Source: Reticulitermes speratus (taxonomy: Eukaryota; Arthropoda; Insecta; Blattodea; Rhinotermitidae). From it: a stretch of DNA of 64,000 bases. Position 1 is the stretch's first letter. Each line of letters starts with the position of its first letter. The position numbers and the translations under genes were made by a program. Below the pieces are notes generated by a model. The model was not told where the DNA came from. It saw only the letters and a list, made by a program, of their open reading frames with translations, and made no database searches. Location: positions 17,931,533 through 17,995,532 of the forward strand of contig JAJKFL010000014.1 in assembly GCA_021186555.1 (NCBI GenBank), read 5' to 3'. Below are positions 12,346-23,395 of the stretch, piece after piece.

Positions 12346-12910
12346 ACACTCAGTTTTTAGGCGTCTTCGCAAAATTGCGAAAAATGACTATTAGCTTCGT
12401 CATGTCTGTCAGTCCATTCGTCCGTCTCCTTTCCGCGTGGAAAAACTCGGCTTACACTGGACAGACTTTCATGAAATATTATATTTGAGCATTTTTCGAA
12501 AATCTGTCTAGAAAATTCAAGTTTCATTAAAATCTTACAAGAATAACGTGTACTTTACATGAAAACCTATGTACAATTATGATAATATCTCGCTCAGTTA
12601 TTCTTGGAATGAAAAATATTTCAGACAAAAGTCATAGAAAAAATCAAAACACACATTTTACGTTCAATAACTTTTTCTGAAAGTCGTGCCGCTTATGAGA
12701 TAATGTGCAAAAATATGGTAGAGCCGGACAGGCCACAGATGACAATATAATACGGCGCATGCACTTTGCATGCTGGATAATTAAGGCTCCAGGCACACAC
12801 TCAGAATATGTAATACTTATTGCTTTTCCACGGCAAAAACGGTTACGCGAACACGTCTCAGTATTACGTTATACTTACATTGCCTCTCTTGTTATATTAC
12901 ATTTCTAATT
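12346..12910 (+). repeat. ~550-bp dispersed repeat, copy 1
   Basis: It aligns almost end to end with 23565-24115. Shared blocks in order: GCGAAAAATGAC, CATGTCTGTC, TTTTTCGAAAATCTGTC, TTACATGAA, TATTTCAGACA, ACGTTCAATAACTTTTTCTG, ATAATGTGCAAAAA, GACAGGCCACAGATGACAAT, CCACGGCAA. I see no protein in it, so it is probably a non-autonomous transposable element. Confidence 0.85.
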
Positions 12911-13128
12911 TATGAGAATACGTTCATATTGTAGACCTGGCTTATCCCTGCGAGGGTATGCAGGCTTCTATCCCTTAATAACTGCAGAAACAGTCGATCG
13001 CTTTTCTTAAAGCTCGGTATGAATTACGCACCACTTTTGTAAACATTTACTTTTATACCGCAAATAATCCCAACTTCTTTGCTCCTACGTTGGCATTGTG
13101 AACAGTACTGAATAACTGTGCTACATAC

Positions 13129-13254
13129 CGAGTGAAGTTTGTAGTAGAGCCCACAGGCGTTGCACACTGGTTCTCCATTGTTGTTACGCCGCCATAATGT
13201 TGTAGTGTTCGTGTTGCAATTGGCACAAGAGACGCCTGTCCGCCGGTTGCCGGT
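13129..13254 (-). CDS. GATA factor gene, exon 5: C-terminal GATA zinc finger
   Basis: This 126-base exon (42 codons, phase 0 at both ends) encodes [10 protein letters not shown] followed by a complete type IV zinc finger. Its spacing is C-x2-C-x17-C-x2-C, with [12 protein letters not shown] between the cysteine pairs and [12 protein letters not shown] at the end. The C-terminal finger is the main binder of WGATAR sites. The acceptor is TTGTGTTAACAG and the donor GTATGT. The exon length and borders match the conserved metazoan GATA C-finger exon, and it joins in frame to VNRPL at 3583. The CANC...TTTLWRR form is typical of GATA4/5/6-class proteins. Confidence 0.97.
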
Positions 13255-16106
13255 CTGTTAACACAAGAATGCAGTTACCTGAAAAACTCGGCATGCAATT
13301 GCGAAACACAGCAATTTCCACATACCTCATAGGCTTTTATTACCCCTAGATAAAGAGGGAGTAATTGTTTTATGCGAGGCAGAATCGCATTACAATAACC
13401 CTTCGCCCAACGCGGTTTTCATTCTACGAGGTGGAAAATGGATAAGTACATAGGAAAAAATTGCAGAATCCTGAAACATTTAAATACACGCAGATCAACG
13501 CGGGCGGTTACTCATCCAACCGCCGCGGAAGAAGGCAACATCAGCTATCCAAACATTTTGTAAATGTGTTATGTCCAAAAGTGTATGTATGTTAAATGAT
13601 GGGGGTGGGGAGGATCTAAAAGCGTCCGCGTTTATGTAACTCTGTTTTTCCCATAAGAAATCTGCGCAATGCGATTTTGCGCAACAAGACTTGTCATTCC
13701 CCCTAACCCCCTAGTGGGACGAGGAATTACTCTGCTTCAGAGTAAGAGGAGGCGAGGGCCGTGCCTTGGCTCAGGTGGTTAGTGGCCGGCCTCTCACCGC
13801 GGAGGCCCGGGTTCGATCCCGGGTCAGTACATGTGGGATTTGTGGTGGACAAAGTGGCACTGGGACAAGTTTTTCCCCGAGTACTTCGGTTTTCCCCTGT
13901 CAATTTCATTCCACCGGTACTTCAATACAAGGAAAAACGAAAAAAACTAATAATCTTTATCACAGGGTTGCACAATAAGCCGCAAGGCTGCGGTGCGTCC
14001 GTAGCATCTGCTGCGGGGCCCTTCACTACAAAAAAAAGAGGAGGCGAGAAGCAGCAAGGAAATGAAATATTTGAATTATTATGATTACCAGTGTTCGCCC
14101 CAACTAACCGCAATTTTAGATACACAAAACACATAAATTAACATTATAAAAACTTAGTTAACTTCGTGAACATATTTTAAACTCTGCTGATGTCAAGTCC
14201 TCAGTTCAGACATTAACCCGAATGCAGAGCGTTACTTGGTCTTCCTAATGTCTATTTATAACGTGTGCAGTAAATTATAATGGAAAGAACGTTTTTGGAA
14301 CCTACGTAGTGCGAATCCTTTTAACTGCTTTACTATGAAATGACCCCTCTTAATATTGCCACACAGTATTAGCATTATGTACTTGTATAAGCCTGTGTGC
14401 TTTGACTTAGTTTTCAAACCAATTTGAAATTTTATTTCTGAAATTTTTAACGGTAGAGATATTTAAAGACAATGCGGGAAGTGTAGTGATTATAGAGACA
14501 AATATTTAGCCCACTGCATGGAGTTTTGATCGAACAGGCAAATTTGATCATCACAACAAACTCCATTGATCCTTGAGAAGCTTATACTCGCTCATGTGCT
14601 TAAGAATTTTTACCTTTCTATGAAACCCGATAATTCATAACAGCACTAATAAAAATCAACTCCTGAATTCTGTCCCGAGCCAGATTAATCCAGCCCATGC
14701 CCTCTCAGTCGGATTTGATATTATTTGGTAGTACAAACGTAAGTTTACTAGTCGGAGAGAAATACCATACGCAGTGCTGGTCTCCAGATCGTCGTATGTA
14801 GCCCATTCCAGATATTTCTTTTGTTATTGTGACGTCGGCAGGCAAAACCACTTGAATTCCAAACGCAAAAAAAAATATGCTTCATTTCTATAGCGTTATA
14901 TCTTCACGCCTAGATTATAAGGCAAATATAGAGAATTTTAATTTTAAATTTCAACCTACTGTACAATACATTATGCTTATGTACAATAGATACATTATAC
15001 AATACAGGACAATGCCATGAGTATTCCTCAGCACAATACAAATTATCTATTAGCAATTAATGCTATGTAATAATAACTCACTCCGTAAGACGCATCTTGC
15101 TTGATCGCAACACGACACTGTACTGAGTTATGACACACTGAAAAAAAAGGCGGCATGCCGTTGTCTTGACTGTCAGTGTGAGCCAGTTCCCTCTGCAGGG
15201 AATGATGCTATAAGTAGTTGAATACTTTTCCGGCAGCAAGCATTCAAATTTCGAATATGGAACATATGTTGTCTGCTAAGTTATGGTTGCTTGACGCAGT
15301 CAACACATTGCAAGGCCTCGTCTCTCTCCACCAGCCCGAGTGCTTCACCGCCAATAGTAGCTACGTCAGCTTCGATTAAATGTAGTGAGAGAGATATGTG
15401 CTACACACTGTGACATGAATTGAATTTTGATCTGTCTCGATGAAAATAAAATATGTTTTACAATGTGCTCAAATCGAATTTTATAGAATTTCGAAAATTA
15501 AATGGGCATATCGAGGAGAAAAACTGAAACTTAATCTGAAACACATGCTTCATTAAAATCCGTAAGATTTGCCTGAAAAGAATTTGATAGGGTTAAAATT
15601 AGTGCAGTATCAAAGAAAAATATTGCGGGTTTATATGTCTGGGAGTGTAATCCTTACTGTTGATTAGCTTTGTCAACAAGAGAGGCTAAGAACTTATGAC
15701 ATGTAGTCCTTGTATTTCTGATCAGCATTGTGAAATGCAGAGGTGGATCACCACTTCATTAACATCAACACCAATGGCGAAGGCGAAACTGTGAAGGCAG
15801 CAGTTGAAAATTCATTCTGTTACAAATTTGACTTAATATTCCCATTCATTTTCATTGCAGCTTTAATCAGAAACACAGTCATAACGAAAAAATAAGAAAG
15901 TTTGTTCAATCCCAAAATTCTACCGCCGTGTAAAAGATAAAGTGCTACAGTGGCCTCTGGCCTTATTAGTTTCATAAACGCAATTCTAGTTTTTGTATTC
16001 TTAGGTCTGTTGGTTTTTAGTCTATATTTATGTGTCAGAAGTTCAAACCTATGTGCAAGAACTTGATATGGAATTTATAGGCATATGAAAATCGAGAAAA
16101 ACTTAC
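13255..16106 (-). other. Intron between the two GATA finger exons (2.85 kb)
   Basis: Donor GTAAGT at 16106-16101, acceptor CAG at 13257-13255. It holds the complete family B SINE at 13757-14036. The interval 14050-16100 is AT-rich with nothing I recognise. Confidence 0.85.
13757..14036 (+). mobile_element. tRNA-derived SINE, family B (tRNA-Glu-like head)
   Basis: The head reads TGGCTCAGGTGGTTAGTGGC, CTCTCACCGCGGAGG and CCCGGGTTCGATCCCGGG, which resembles tRNA-Glu(CTC). The body contains AGTGGCACTGGGACAAG and ends CTGCGGGGCCCTTC plus an A-rich tail. A perfect 12-base target-site duplication AGAGGAGGCGAG flanks it (13745-13756 and 14037-14048). A second full copy lies at 39277-39557. Confidence 0.93.
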
Positions 16107-16279
16107 CGAACTGACTTTCTTGGCGTGGCTACGAACTGGTGGTCTGTTGACCCCATTAATTCTGTTGTATAGACCACACGCATTGCAAAGGTAATGACCA
16201 GTGCCATCACGCCTCCAGAGGGGTGTCACGCTGGCGGCGCAGTTCACACACTCCTTTATGTCCAGTGTTAGGAGGGGAT
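16107..16279 (-). CDS. GATA factor gene, exon 4: N-terminal GATA zinc finger
   Basis: This 173-base exon completes a split codon and then encodes 57 residues. After PLLTLDIKE it has the finger [20 protein letters not shown]...CNAC, spacing C-x2-C-x17-C-x2-C, then [21 protein letters not shown]-fingers of this kind bind GATC-type sites weakly and recruit FOG/U-shaped cofactors. It departs from the usual CGAxSTPLWRR and YHKMNGMNRPL, having [10 protein letters not shown] and [13 protein letters not shown], so it is not a canonical pannier or grain finger; serpent or GATAe is more likely. Acceptor TTCTATGTCAG, donor GTAAGT; it joins in phase to 17778 (one base) and 13254. Confidence 0.96.
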
Positions 16280-17777
16280 CTGACATAGAAAAGAAGAATT
16301 TAGTTGACAGTAAACGAACTCCACTTTTAAGAAGTTTGTTTAATAAACCAACATTTGCACTCATTACCTGCAACACGTAAATGAATAACTGTGTCACAGA
16401 GGATGGTGACAAATTCGGTTTTTAAATTTGTATAATATTCTCTGTCTTTCTTAAAGGCAGTAATCAGTGTTAAATATCAGTTAAGAAAAGCGGCACTGCA
16501 TTGCCAAAAGCTGATCACGTCAAGAGTAGAATGAAATACAGTTGGCTAAACTGAAAATGTTAAGAATCTTCGGCCATCTAAACTACTACTACCTAATTAC
16601 TCCCGAGGATCAAAGTCTCCATGCTCGTATAATCTTCTACTGCACATTGATTAGTCACTGGTGAACTATATGTTTACTTTGCAGATTACTCATGGAGGAG
16701 CTAAAACCGAAACTTAATTATAAGGAGGGCACGTAAAATGTATGAGCTAAGCACACCTAGGCAATAAAGTTATTTGAAAGACAGTCGATAATGAATGTCT
16801 GATTCTGAAGTACATACAAAAATAGTGTAATGTGTAATAAACAAGTAGGTTGGATAGACAGAGGAAACCTTGAAGAAGGTTGGTTAATCAGTTCTGAAAC
16901 AGAAACGGAAGCAGAAAGTCGGGCATCAGGTGATTTGGAATGTATTAATCAAAGTATGTATAACAGAGCAAACCGAAGCCCGCCGAGATAAAGACATACG
17001 ACAATGCCGTCTGTGGCATTTAATGCAGAACGTAGCCTTTTCATTGTCGGAGATAAGTGTATTTTAGCATTTTACTACAAAAATGCCAAAAGTTTTATAA
17101 AGCGCATCACAGAGATCTTCTTCTACCTTGAAGATGGAAACAGCATTTTCCTTAGAAATTTCCACGTACCAGATTACACGGTGTTACAGCCCAAACCGCA
17201 GTACAGATCAGAAACAAGCCCACAAATAAAAGTGCTATACCTAACGAAATAACTCCGTAGAACGGAGCCTGTCTTGACAATTTAGCGTACGAAGGTGAGT
17301 TAGGCCGATGTTCATTACAATTCTAATTTAATATGTACAATATTCCGTACATTTTTCTAAAATAGTAATAAACTTGTTCGTATTAGTTTTTTGGAGGGAA
17401 CTGGGGTTTGTTTTATAGCTATGGAAACGTGTTCACTTTGTGTTTCCGTGCCTGTAGAAGGTAAATGTTACATCAACAGTCACGGATCGATATTAGGTGT
17501 GTAGGCCCTATCAGGTACATCTTCCTAATGCCTACTGTAGGGCTATGTATAGCATTTTAATACTACATTAGCAGTTCAAATACATCAGTACAGATTCTTT
17601 TTAAAAGAATATGGAAGATCGCACCCTGTGGAGAACTCGCTTTGGAAGAGACTACGGACCTGTCGTAAGAAAGACTGCAGAATGAATGAATGAATGGAAG
17701 AACAACAGGAAATTTAGCAGCTTTAAACTACAGGGCAGCAAAGCTTACTTTAAAATAGTTACTAAGTTTTGACTCAC
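16280..17777 (-). other. Intron upstream of the N-finger exon (1.5 kb)
   Basis: Donor GTGAGT at 17777-17772, acceptor CAG at 16282-16280. Phase 1 at the donor matches the split codon at the start of the N-finger exon, whereas the alternative GTAAGC donor at 17742 would break the frame. It carries a LINE tail fragment near 17.6 kb on the opposite strand. Confidence 0.85.
17608..17685 (+). mobile_element. LINE 3'-terminal fragment
   Basis: The plus strand reads EDRTLWRTRFGRDYGPVVRK and then TAE-stop, the conserved C-terminal end of many arthropod LINE ORF2 proteins (ALDRTLWRTRFGRGYG type), followed by an (ATGA)n tail. The copy at 5158-6431 carries the related LDRTLW near its end. It is a 5'-truncated insertion of less than 100 bases. 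Confidence 0.75.
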
Positions 17778-19160
17778 TTGGATCGTAACTGTCATCGAAT
17801 GGCATATTCCAAGACGTCGAAGGTCCTGCGCTCCCATTATTCCCAAACGTCGTGTAAGCAGTTTGTTGCATTGGAGACGATGTCGAAACACCGCCGGTAA
17901 CTACAGAGCTCTGCAAACCCGTTCCTCCATAACCTGAGCTTACATAATCGATGGCTGTAGGCGATCCATTGGCCGATGTAGTCCAGTACTGTGGCGACGG
18001 ATCAGAAGACACTGAGAACTTGCTGATGTAGCTCGCAGTACCTCCGTGACCATAGAGAGTGACTTGAGAGTTCGGAGAACCTGGTGGTTGGTGTTGGTCA
18101 TAAACCAGTGACTGATTGTGTCCCTGAAGGCTGCTGTAAAGGTGCGTGGCAGAAGACTTAGAATTAACGGGTATTGACGTTGAGGTCAAGGTAGGATCGC
18201 TTTTTGTGTAGATCAGTGGACTTTCTGAGGATCCAAGGGAGACCAATTTGTTTGCCATTCCGCCACCGGGCGTAGAATACAAAGTGTATAGTTCTGCATT
18301 TGCGGACTTCTGGAGGTATGACGTGTATCCTGGGGACGAAATACTGGACGTCTGCTGCAGCTGGTAAGGTGAAGGCACGGCATTCTCGCCGTAAGTGGCA
18401 TGGTAGTGTTTGCTGAGGACACGGTCTCCAGTGTGGTGTACGTAGTCCCCTGCCCGTCGGCTGAGTGGGCTATTTGCTGTGTCAGAGCAGCGGCGCTCGG
18501 AGGAGTGACAGAGGTGTTGCTGCTGTTGGCGTCATTATTTTTAACCGTCTGCAGTTGTGCCAGCTTTCCATCAGCTGCAGCTGCACAGTCTTCATGGCCT
18601 TCATTCTTAACTTGCAATGAGGGTTCACCTGTATCACCATAAGCATCCATCTGATGGTGATGAATATATTCAAGCCCTTGTGGAGGAGTCATGCCTTGGT
18701 GAGTGTGATGTTGGTATGCCTGCAATTGTTGTTCTTCGTGTGGAGGAAGCAGCTGCTGATGTATTTGGGTGCTAGGGATTGGCGTCGGGGCGTATCTCTG
18801 CTGCTGTGCTTCTTGTTGGTGCTCCAGTGACGGTGAATCATAACGGTGTTGCCCATTGCCTGCATTTCGTCCTATTGAAGGGGTAGGTGTGAAGCGATGC
18901 TGAATGTTTGTTGTTACTGGGTGCTGCTGAATGGCAAGGAGAGGCGGCGGGGTACTGGAATGCGGCTGGTGATAGTGCTCTGTTAAAGGGGTGTAGCATA
19001 CAGCGGGTTGGGACTGCATTGCGATGTTCTGGCTTATGGGTGATGAGTACCTCACCTGACTAGACGGAGGAGGGCTGTACGGTATCTGCTGCTGGTAGCT
19101 TTGTTGCTGTTGTCCGTGTGGTGAAGGCTGATTGGTACTGATAACTTCTTTGGTGTTGAT
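17778..19160 (-). CDS. GATA factor gene, exon 3: long Gln/Ser/Pro-rich N-terminal region, with a 1-base frameshift
   Basis: This 1383-base exon encodes about 460 residues upstream of the fingers. It starts after acceptor TTCTTTGCAG with INTKEVISTNQPSPHGQQQQ, continues through Gln/His/Pro-rich sequence (HQGMTPPQGLEYIHHHQMDA) to GQGTTYTTLETV, and then, in a different frame, SKHYHATYGENAVPSPYQLQ through NMPFDDSYDP. Both halves read like one insect GATA transactivation domain. The reading frame switches near 18411-18436. The splice phases at the two ends need a length of 3n+1, but the exon is 3n, so one base appears to be missing. That is either an assembly error or an inactivating mutation; the other exons look intact, so an error is more likely. 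Confidence 0.9.
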
Positions 19161-20195
19161 CTGCAAAGAACATAATGAACCGCAGCTGTAACTCAACTAA
19201 TTCCGGCAGCAGAACCCAAAGTTTAAATAGCGCTAGTAGATTCTGCCATTACACACCATCCTGAGTCACTTTCTTCCACCTCCCTAAAGTTCGTAAGGAC
19301 AGTTATACTCATAGGCCCTTTTTACAAGATGTTTAACTGTAACAATTCTCTATGCATTTTCTGCGATCCGATCTTTAATGCTCATCATACCATAACCTGT
19401 AAGGTATCACTTCGTCAAGTTAAAAGTTTCTAAATTTTAAATATTGTAAAATATGAAATCAGCGTGTTGTTGATTAAATTTACAGGCATTAAAAACAAAC
19501 GACCACAATTATGAAAGTGTAACTCCATCCACCAAAACTTCTGAAACCAAAAGGTGTCACCTAGCAATACTGCTAACTCCAGTGCACGAATTTCGCAGTT
19601 TCGGAGTGGATTTGTGAATATATGTGAGGATCCCAAGTAGCATATTCGGTGTAGTGACTATGCTACGGATTTCACAACCGTGGAAGTGTAGTTCGATTTC
19701 TGTTAGGTTCAAAATTTTATCTTTTCTCCAAACCATCCAGGAGCCACCAAGCCTCCTATTTCAAATGCGTTCTTTGCGATTTTGTCTATCTCATTGGGCT
19801 TCATAATCATTTATTCCGGATACACAAATACGTTTTTTCAAAGATAATTGCACTTCAGATATCACAATATTCAACCACAGAAATTTCATTTTTTGTATTT
19901 AATTAAATATTTTTCACATTATAAATTTAAGTGTTAATATTATGCTTGGTTTATGTAATGCACCAATTATGTAATATGGGATATTTTAGAGAAACGGCCG
20001 AAAGCGATTTGAAGTACGAGTAAAGCAGTAACTGACACTGACCAGAACGAGCTTAGATAAATTAAAGTGTAGGTCTGAAATATCAAATTCATTTGAAATC
20101 CGTCCAATAGTTTCGGAGTTGAAATACGCAGACATAAGCATAGATATTAACTGCGCGAAAAGGTTTATTTTTCTTCGGAATGCTGCAGTACTTAC
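19161..20195 (-). other. Intron of the GATA gene (1.0 kb)
   Basis: Donor GTAAGT at 20195-20190 and acceptor TTTGCAG ending at 19161, both phase 0. AT-rich, no repeat or coding sequence recognised. Confidence 0.85.
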
Positions 20196-20468
20196 GAGCT
20201 GCCCAGCTGGGGAGACGTGTGCCTGTCCCACAGAACCTGGCGGTGTGTGGTTACTGGGTGCTGGGCTTTGCGTCAAGGGCACTTCATTGTTGTTTGGGGA
20301 CGACGTTACGAGTGTCTGCTGCTTCAGCAACTGCTGTTGCTGCTGGCTGTTCAGAGACGGCGTCGCTATTTGCCGACCATGATCGAGATGCTGCAAGACA
20401 GATGAACTCCTTGTGTTCGTATTCTGTGATTGCGGCAAGCCGTTGCTCCCCCCCCCCCCCCCCCCGAC
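20196..20468 (-). CDS. GATA factor gene, exon 2: Gly run and Gln-rich segment
   Basis: About 91 codons: V, six glycines from an 18-base G run (C run 20448-20465 on plus), then SNGLPQSQNTNTRSSSV, a QQQQQLLKQQ stretch and VPLTQSPAPSNHTPPG, ending SPAGQL before a strong donor GTAAGT. The start at 20468 (AAATAAG then GTC) is chosen because it alone keeps phase 0 with exon 1 and the rest of the exon. The acceptor has a poor pyrimidine tract, so the exact border is uncertain. No domain is recognised; it is low-complexity activation-type sequence. Confidence 0.75.
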
Positions 20469-21245
20469 CTTATTTTCTTCGAATTCCACATTAAATTATG
20501 GACAAATGACGAAGTTTCCTGTAAATTCGCCACCTACGTCATCCCATGTAGGCCCAAAATTTGTCAACCCCATTCGCATTTTCTCTTCAGCTTGGCTTTC
20601 GAAATAAGTTAATAAGACACAAGGGTACCACCCACTGATTTATTTGAACGCTATATTCTTTCAGTTAAAAAGCAAAGAAGAAATCTTACGTTTAATACAG
20701 CAATTAGTCTATTCTGAAATATCACTCGGAATAATGACCAACATTGTGCAATTTATACAGCTAAAATGTATTTTGTAAAAAAAAAAAAGCATAATAACGA
20801 GAATATTAATACTACCAATCTATGCTGCGTGACGACCCAGAAGAGCGAAGATCGCATTTACACCGCAGCGGAAGCCTGAATTCATGAAATCTGATACAAA
20901 TATTATGCCACTGGAGCCCACCCCAACGCTGTACTTTCTAATTTCCTACAGTCAGTAAGGACAACGTAGCGGGCGCGTGGACTTGTGAGGCGGGAACAAG
21001 ATCTATAGCGAAATATAGCTCTAGAAACTTTTTAAGACAATACCTTTGTATAATGTAAAATAACAAAGAGGCGGCCGTGCAAAATTGTTTTATCAGCCCT
21101 TGCTTAGGTGGCGATATGCATTTTCCTCTGATAAATAATATTTACGATGCATACGTAGTGGGAAAGAAAGGGCAACTGTTATTTCGTACTCGCAGAAGAC
21201 AGAATAAAGAAGTGAAAATTCGTGGGAATGCTACTTGGCCGTTAC
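20469..21245 (-). other. Intron 1 of the coding region (0.78 kb)
   Basis: Donor GTAACG at 21245, weak acceptor at 20469. Near 20826-20890 there is a short block related to 8578-8650. Otherwise nothing is recognised. Confidence 0.7.
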
Positions 21246-21407
21246 CTGGTGGTTGGTATCGTCGTATTCTTCTTCATCATCAGCCACGTGTCCTGTGGTG
21301 ATATGGCCCGCAGTTGTGATAGTTCGCACGTGTCGGCGGGTCGTGATGACGGAGCGTCCTCCATCTTGAGGCAGTGCGTCGGCGTCTGTGTCTCTGCTCT
21401 GCTCCAT
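21246..21407 (-). CDS. GATA factor gene, exon 1 coding part (start codon)
   Basis: An ATG at 21407 opens 54 codons: MEQSRDTDADALPQDGG, then the basic block TTRRHVRTITTAGHI and an acidic stretch VADDEEEYDDTNHQ before donor GTAACG. The exon is preceded by ATATTTTACAG at 21421, so transcription probably starts further right, with 13 bases of 5' UTR in this exon (21408-21420). The acidic, then basic, composition and the in-phase join to exon 2 support it as the N-terminus of the GATA protein. The ATG is the first in frame after the acceptor. No homologue was checked. Confidence 0.8.
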
Positions 21408-21689
21408 GGATCTCACGTCCCTGTAAAATATGCACGAATTTGTTCTTATAAACCACCAATGGAAAAGAAGAACACCAAGGAAGAAATGTGGCGGTTACCA
21501 ATTTTAAATGATCCATAACCTAGCATTGAACATTTAGATATGGTAATTAACCAACAAATGCAGATAAGTTTATGAAAATTATATTATAAACGTAGTAATA
21601 CTACATGTTTCGGCTACTCATGTGGCCATCCTCAGGGCGGTGCGTTACGCAGAATAAATACATTGAGATGTCACAGGCCGAAATTTTGG

Positions 21690-21965
21690 GTTATGGTAAA
21701 GGTAAAAGATAAAGCTGTCCCTGGGTTACGAAAACATATTGGGAGAGTGGTGGTAGCGCTCCACTCATTCTTAACCTCGGAATTATTTGGATATGAGTGG
21801 TTAGCTTCACGCTACGGCCGTTTTACCACCGAGGTAATAGTTTCCGCTATTGTTTGAACAGGAGACCGGGTGGGCACAGCCGGTCTGAATCCTTGGGAGA
21901 AGTACAAATTTCGGACCCCTGCTGGGAATATAGCCACGACTCCTCGGTCATCCTGCCCGTAGCCT
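21690..21965 (+). repeat. Family C dispersed repeat, copy 1
   Basis: It contains CGGCCGTTTTACCACC, GGAGACCGGGTGGGC, GCCGGTCTGAA and TCCTGCCCGTAGC, in the same order as 24735-24975 (CGGCCGCTTTACCCCC, GGAGACTGGGTGGGC, GCCGGTCTGGA, GTCCAGCCCGTAGC). Confidence 0.75.
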
Positions 21966-22315
21966 AGTATTCTTTGGGGTAAGTGGAATAAAAACTGAAG
22001 TGATCGGAGTTAGATTTTAGGAAGTGTCAAGAAATGTGTCAAATAGACAAAACATTGACAAATGAGAAATGATTCCACAAATCTCAAAATATGCAATTGT
22101 AGATAAAAGTGGTTAACGGAAAGCAGAATTGATAGTATCAGAATAACTGAATTGGGTCTTTGAAACAAAGGCTATAAAGGCTACTATGAGTATGATTATG
22201 GAGCCTGATCGAAGTTGAGACTATTTCTTGCACAACAACAATATTTCAGTTAGTAAATAAAATTGTTTGGCGTGCTTATCTCTTTATCTGTTTTATGTGC
22301 TCTTAAAAACATAAC

Positions 22316-22565
22316 GCCGATGCCAGTCGCCACGCGGTCTAAGGTGTGGTTCTGCGGCCGCTCGCTTGCTAGGTTTGCGGGTTCGAATCCCGCCAGGGGC
22401 ATAGATGTCTCTCTTTTGTGAGTGTTGCGTGTTGTGAGGTAGAGGTCTCTGCGTCGGGCTGATCACTCGACAAGAGGAACCCTACGGAGTGTGGTGTGTC
22501 TGAGTATGATCGTGAAGCCTCGATAATGAGGGGTTCGTAGCCCACTAGGGGCTGTTGCGCCATGG
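22316..22565 (+). mobile_element. tRNA-derived SINE, family A
   Basis: GCCGATGCCAGTCGCCACGC head, box B GGGTTCGAATCCC, body through GGGGCTGTTGCGCCATGG. Flanked by an 11-base duplication with one mismatch, AAAAACATAAC at 22305-22315 and AAAAACATGAC at 22566-22576. Confidence 0.92.
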
Positions 22566-22796
22566 AAAAACATGACGAGGATCATTCTACGGCCAGAATG
22601 CTATTTCTCATACAGATTCTAATTTGAAAAATTATTCTTTTCGCGAATAACGTCGCGATACTAACTTCTTTTTCGTAAAAAAAATCACGGTTGGCACTGT
22701 TCTGTAGAGTTCAATATTTCTGTAGCTTCGTCACACAAGGTTCTAGTTAGGCCTATAGTCTGGTTACATGTTGCAAACTTGTGGAGTCAGTGATGG

Positions 22797-22811
22797 AGGG
22801 GGGGGGGGGGG
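22797..22811. repeat. Poly-G tract
   Basis: A homopolymer of about 15 G bases. Length is likely unreliable. Confidence 0.9.
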
Positions 22812-22933
22812 GTGGGGAGGCCACGCACGGATGTTGTCTCACGGCAGGAAACCCTACATCCGTCATGAGGTAGTGCGTTCCGAACATAAACCTACAGCAT
22901 TGAAAAGCGAAGTTTCTAAAGTGGGATTTATAA

Positions 22934-22978
22934 TGGCTCAGGTAGTTAGCCATCGCCTTCTAACCGCGAAGCGGGTCC
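22934..22978 (+). mobile_element. Family B SINE head fragment
   Basis: GGCTCAGGTAGTTAGCCATC and CTTCTAACCGCGAAGCGGGT match the tRNA-like head at 13764; the body is absent. Confidence 0.55.
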
Positions 22979-23204
22979 CGAAATTAATCTCAAAGCAGTC
23001 TATGTGACATTTACGTTGAGCACATTGAAAGTTGGGGAAGATTTTTGTTCGTGTACTTCTGATATTAACCAGCAAATCGCTGTCACGCCAATGCTGCACG
23101 AATTGAAACGAAAGCATTCATGGGTAATGTTGTGTGATTGTCAGTGTCTCAAACCCAGACATTGTTGGTGATCATATTCATTTCGTCGTCGTTACCATCA
23201 TGAG

Positions 23205-23253
23205 CGTTGTCGTCGTCGTCTTCGTCTTCCTCATCATTGTCATCATCATTTAA
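23205..23253. repeat. Trinucleotide-rich tract (GTC/ATC)
   Basis: Runs of GTCGTC, TTCGTC and ATCATC. Confidence 0.85.
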
Positions 23254-23395
23254 CCTTCAGGAGCTAATAAACTAGGGCCAATTTAAAGTGAAGGACTGAC
23301 TGTCGCCGCACTCTCCTCACCACCAAAAGCGTCCGTAGTCAGTGTCTATTCTTATAAATTTCACACTGTTGACACCGTGCATCTTCGTCATATTA

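Larger units (their letters stand above)
3584..13128 (-). other. Intron of the GATA gene (9.5 kb)
   Basis: This GT-AG intron (donor GTATGT at 13128-13123, acceptor CAG at 3586-3584) separates the C-finger exon from the basic-tail exon. It carries the LINE at 5158-6431, two microsatellites, two copies of the 96-base repeat family near 7.8 and 8.4 kb, and two copies of the 550-base repeat near 8.8 and 12.4 kb. The intervals 9060-12340 and 6440-6970 show nothing I can name. Confidence 0.8.

Noticed and set aside
17728-17777. Extension of the GATA exon to the donor GTAAGC at 17742
   Set aside because: The phase would not match the N-finger exon; the donor GTGAGT at 17777 does.
18400-18642. Plus-strand open frame of 80 codons
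   Set aside because: Shadow of the GATA exon on the minus strand.
20101-20607. Several plus-strand frames, including Pro-rich ones
   Set aside because: Shadows of GATA exon 2 and of the poly-C run.
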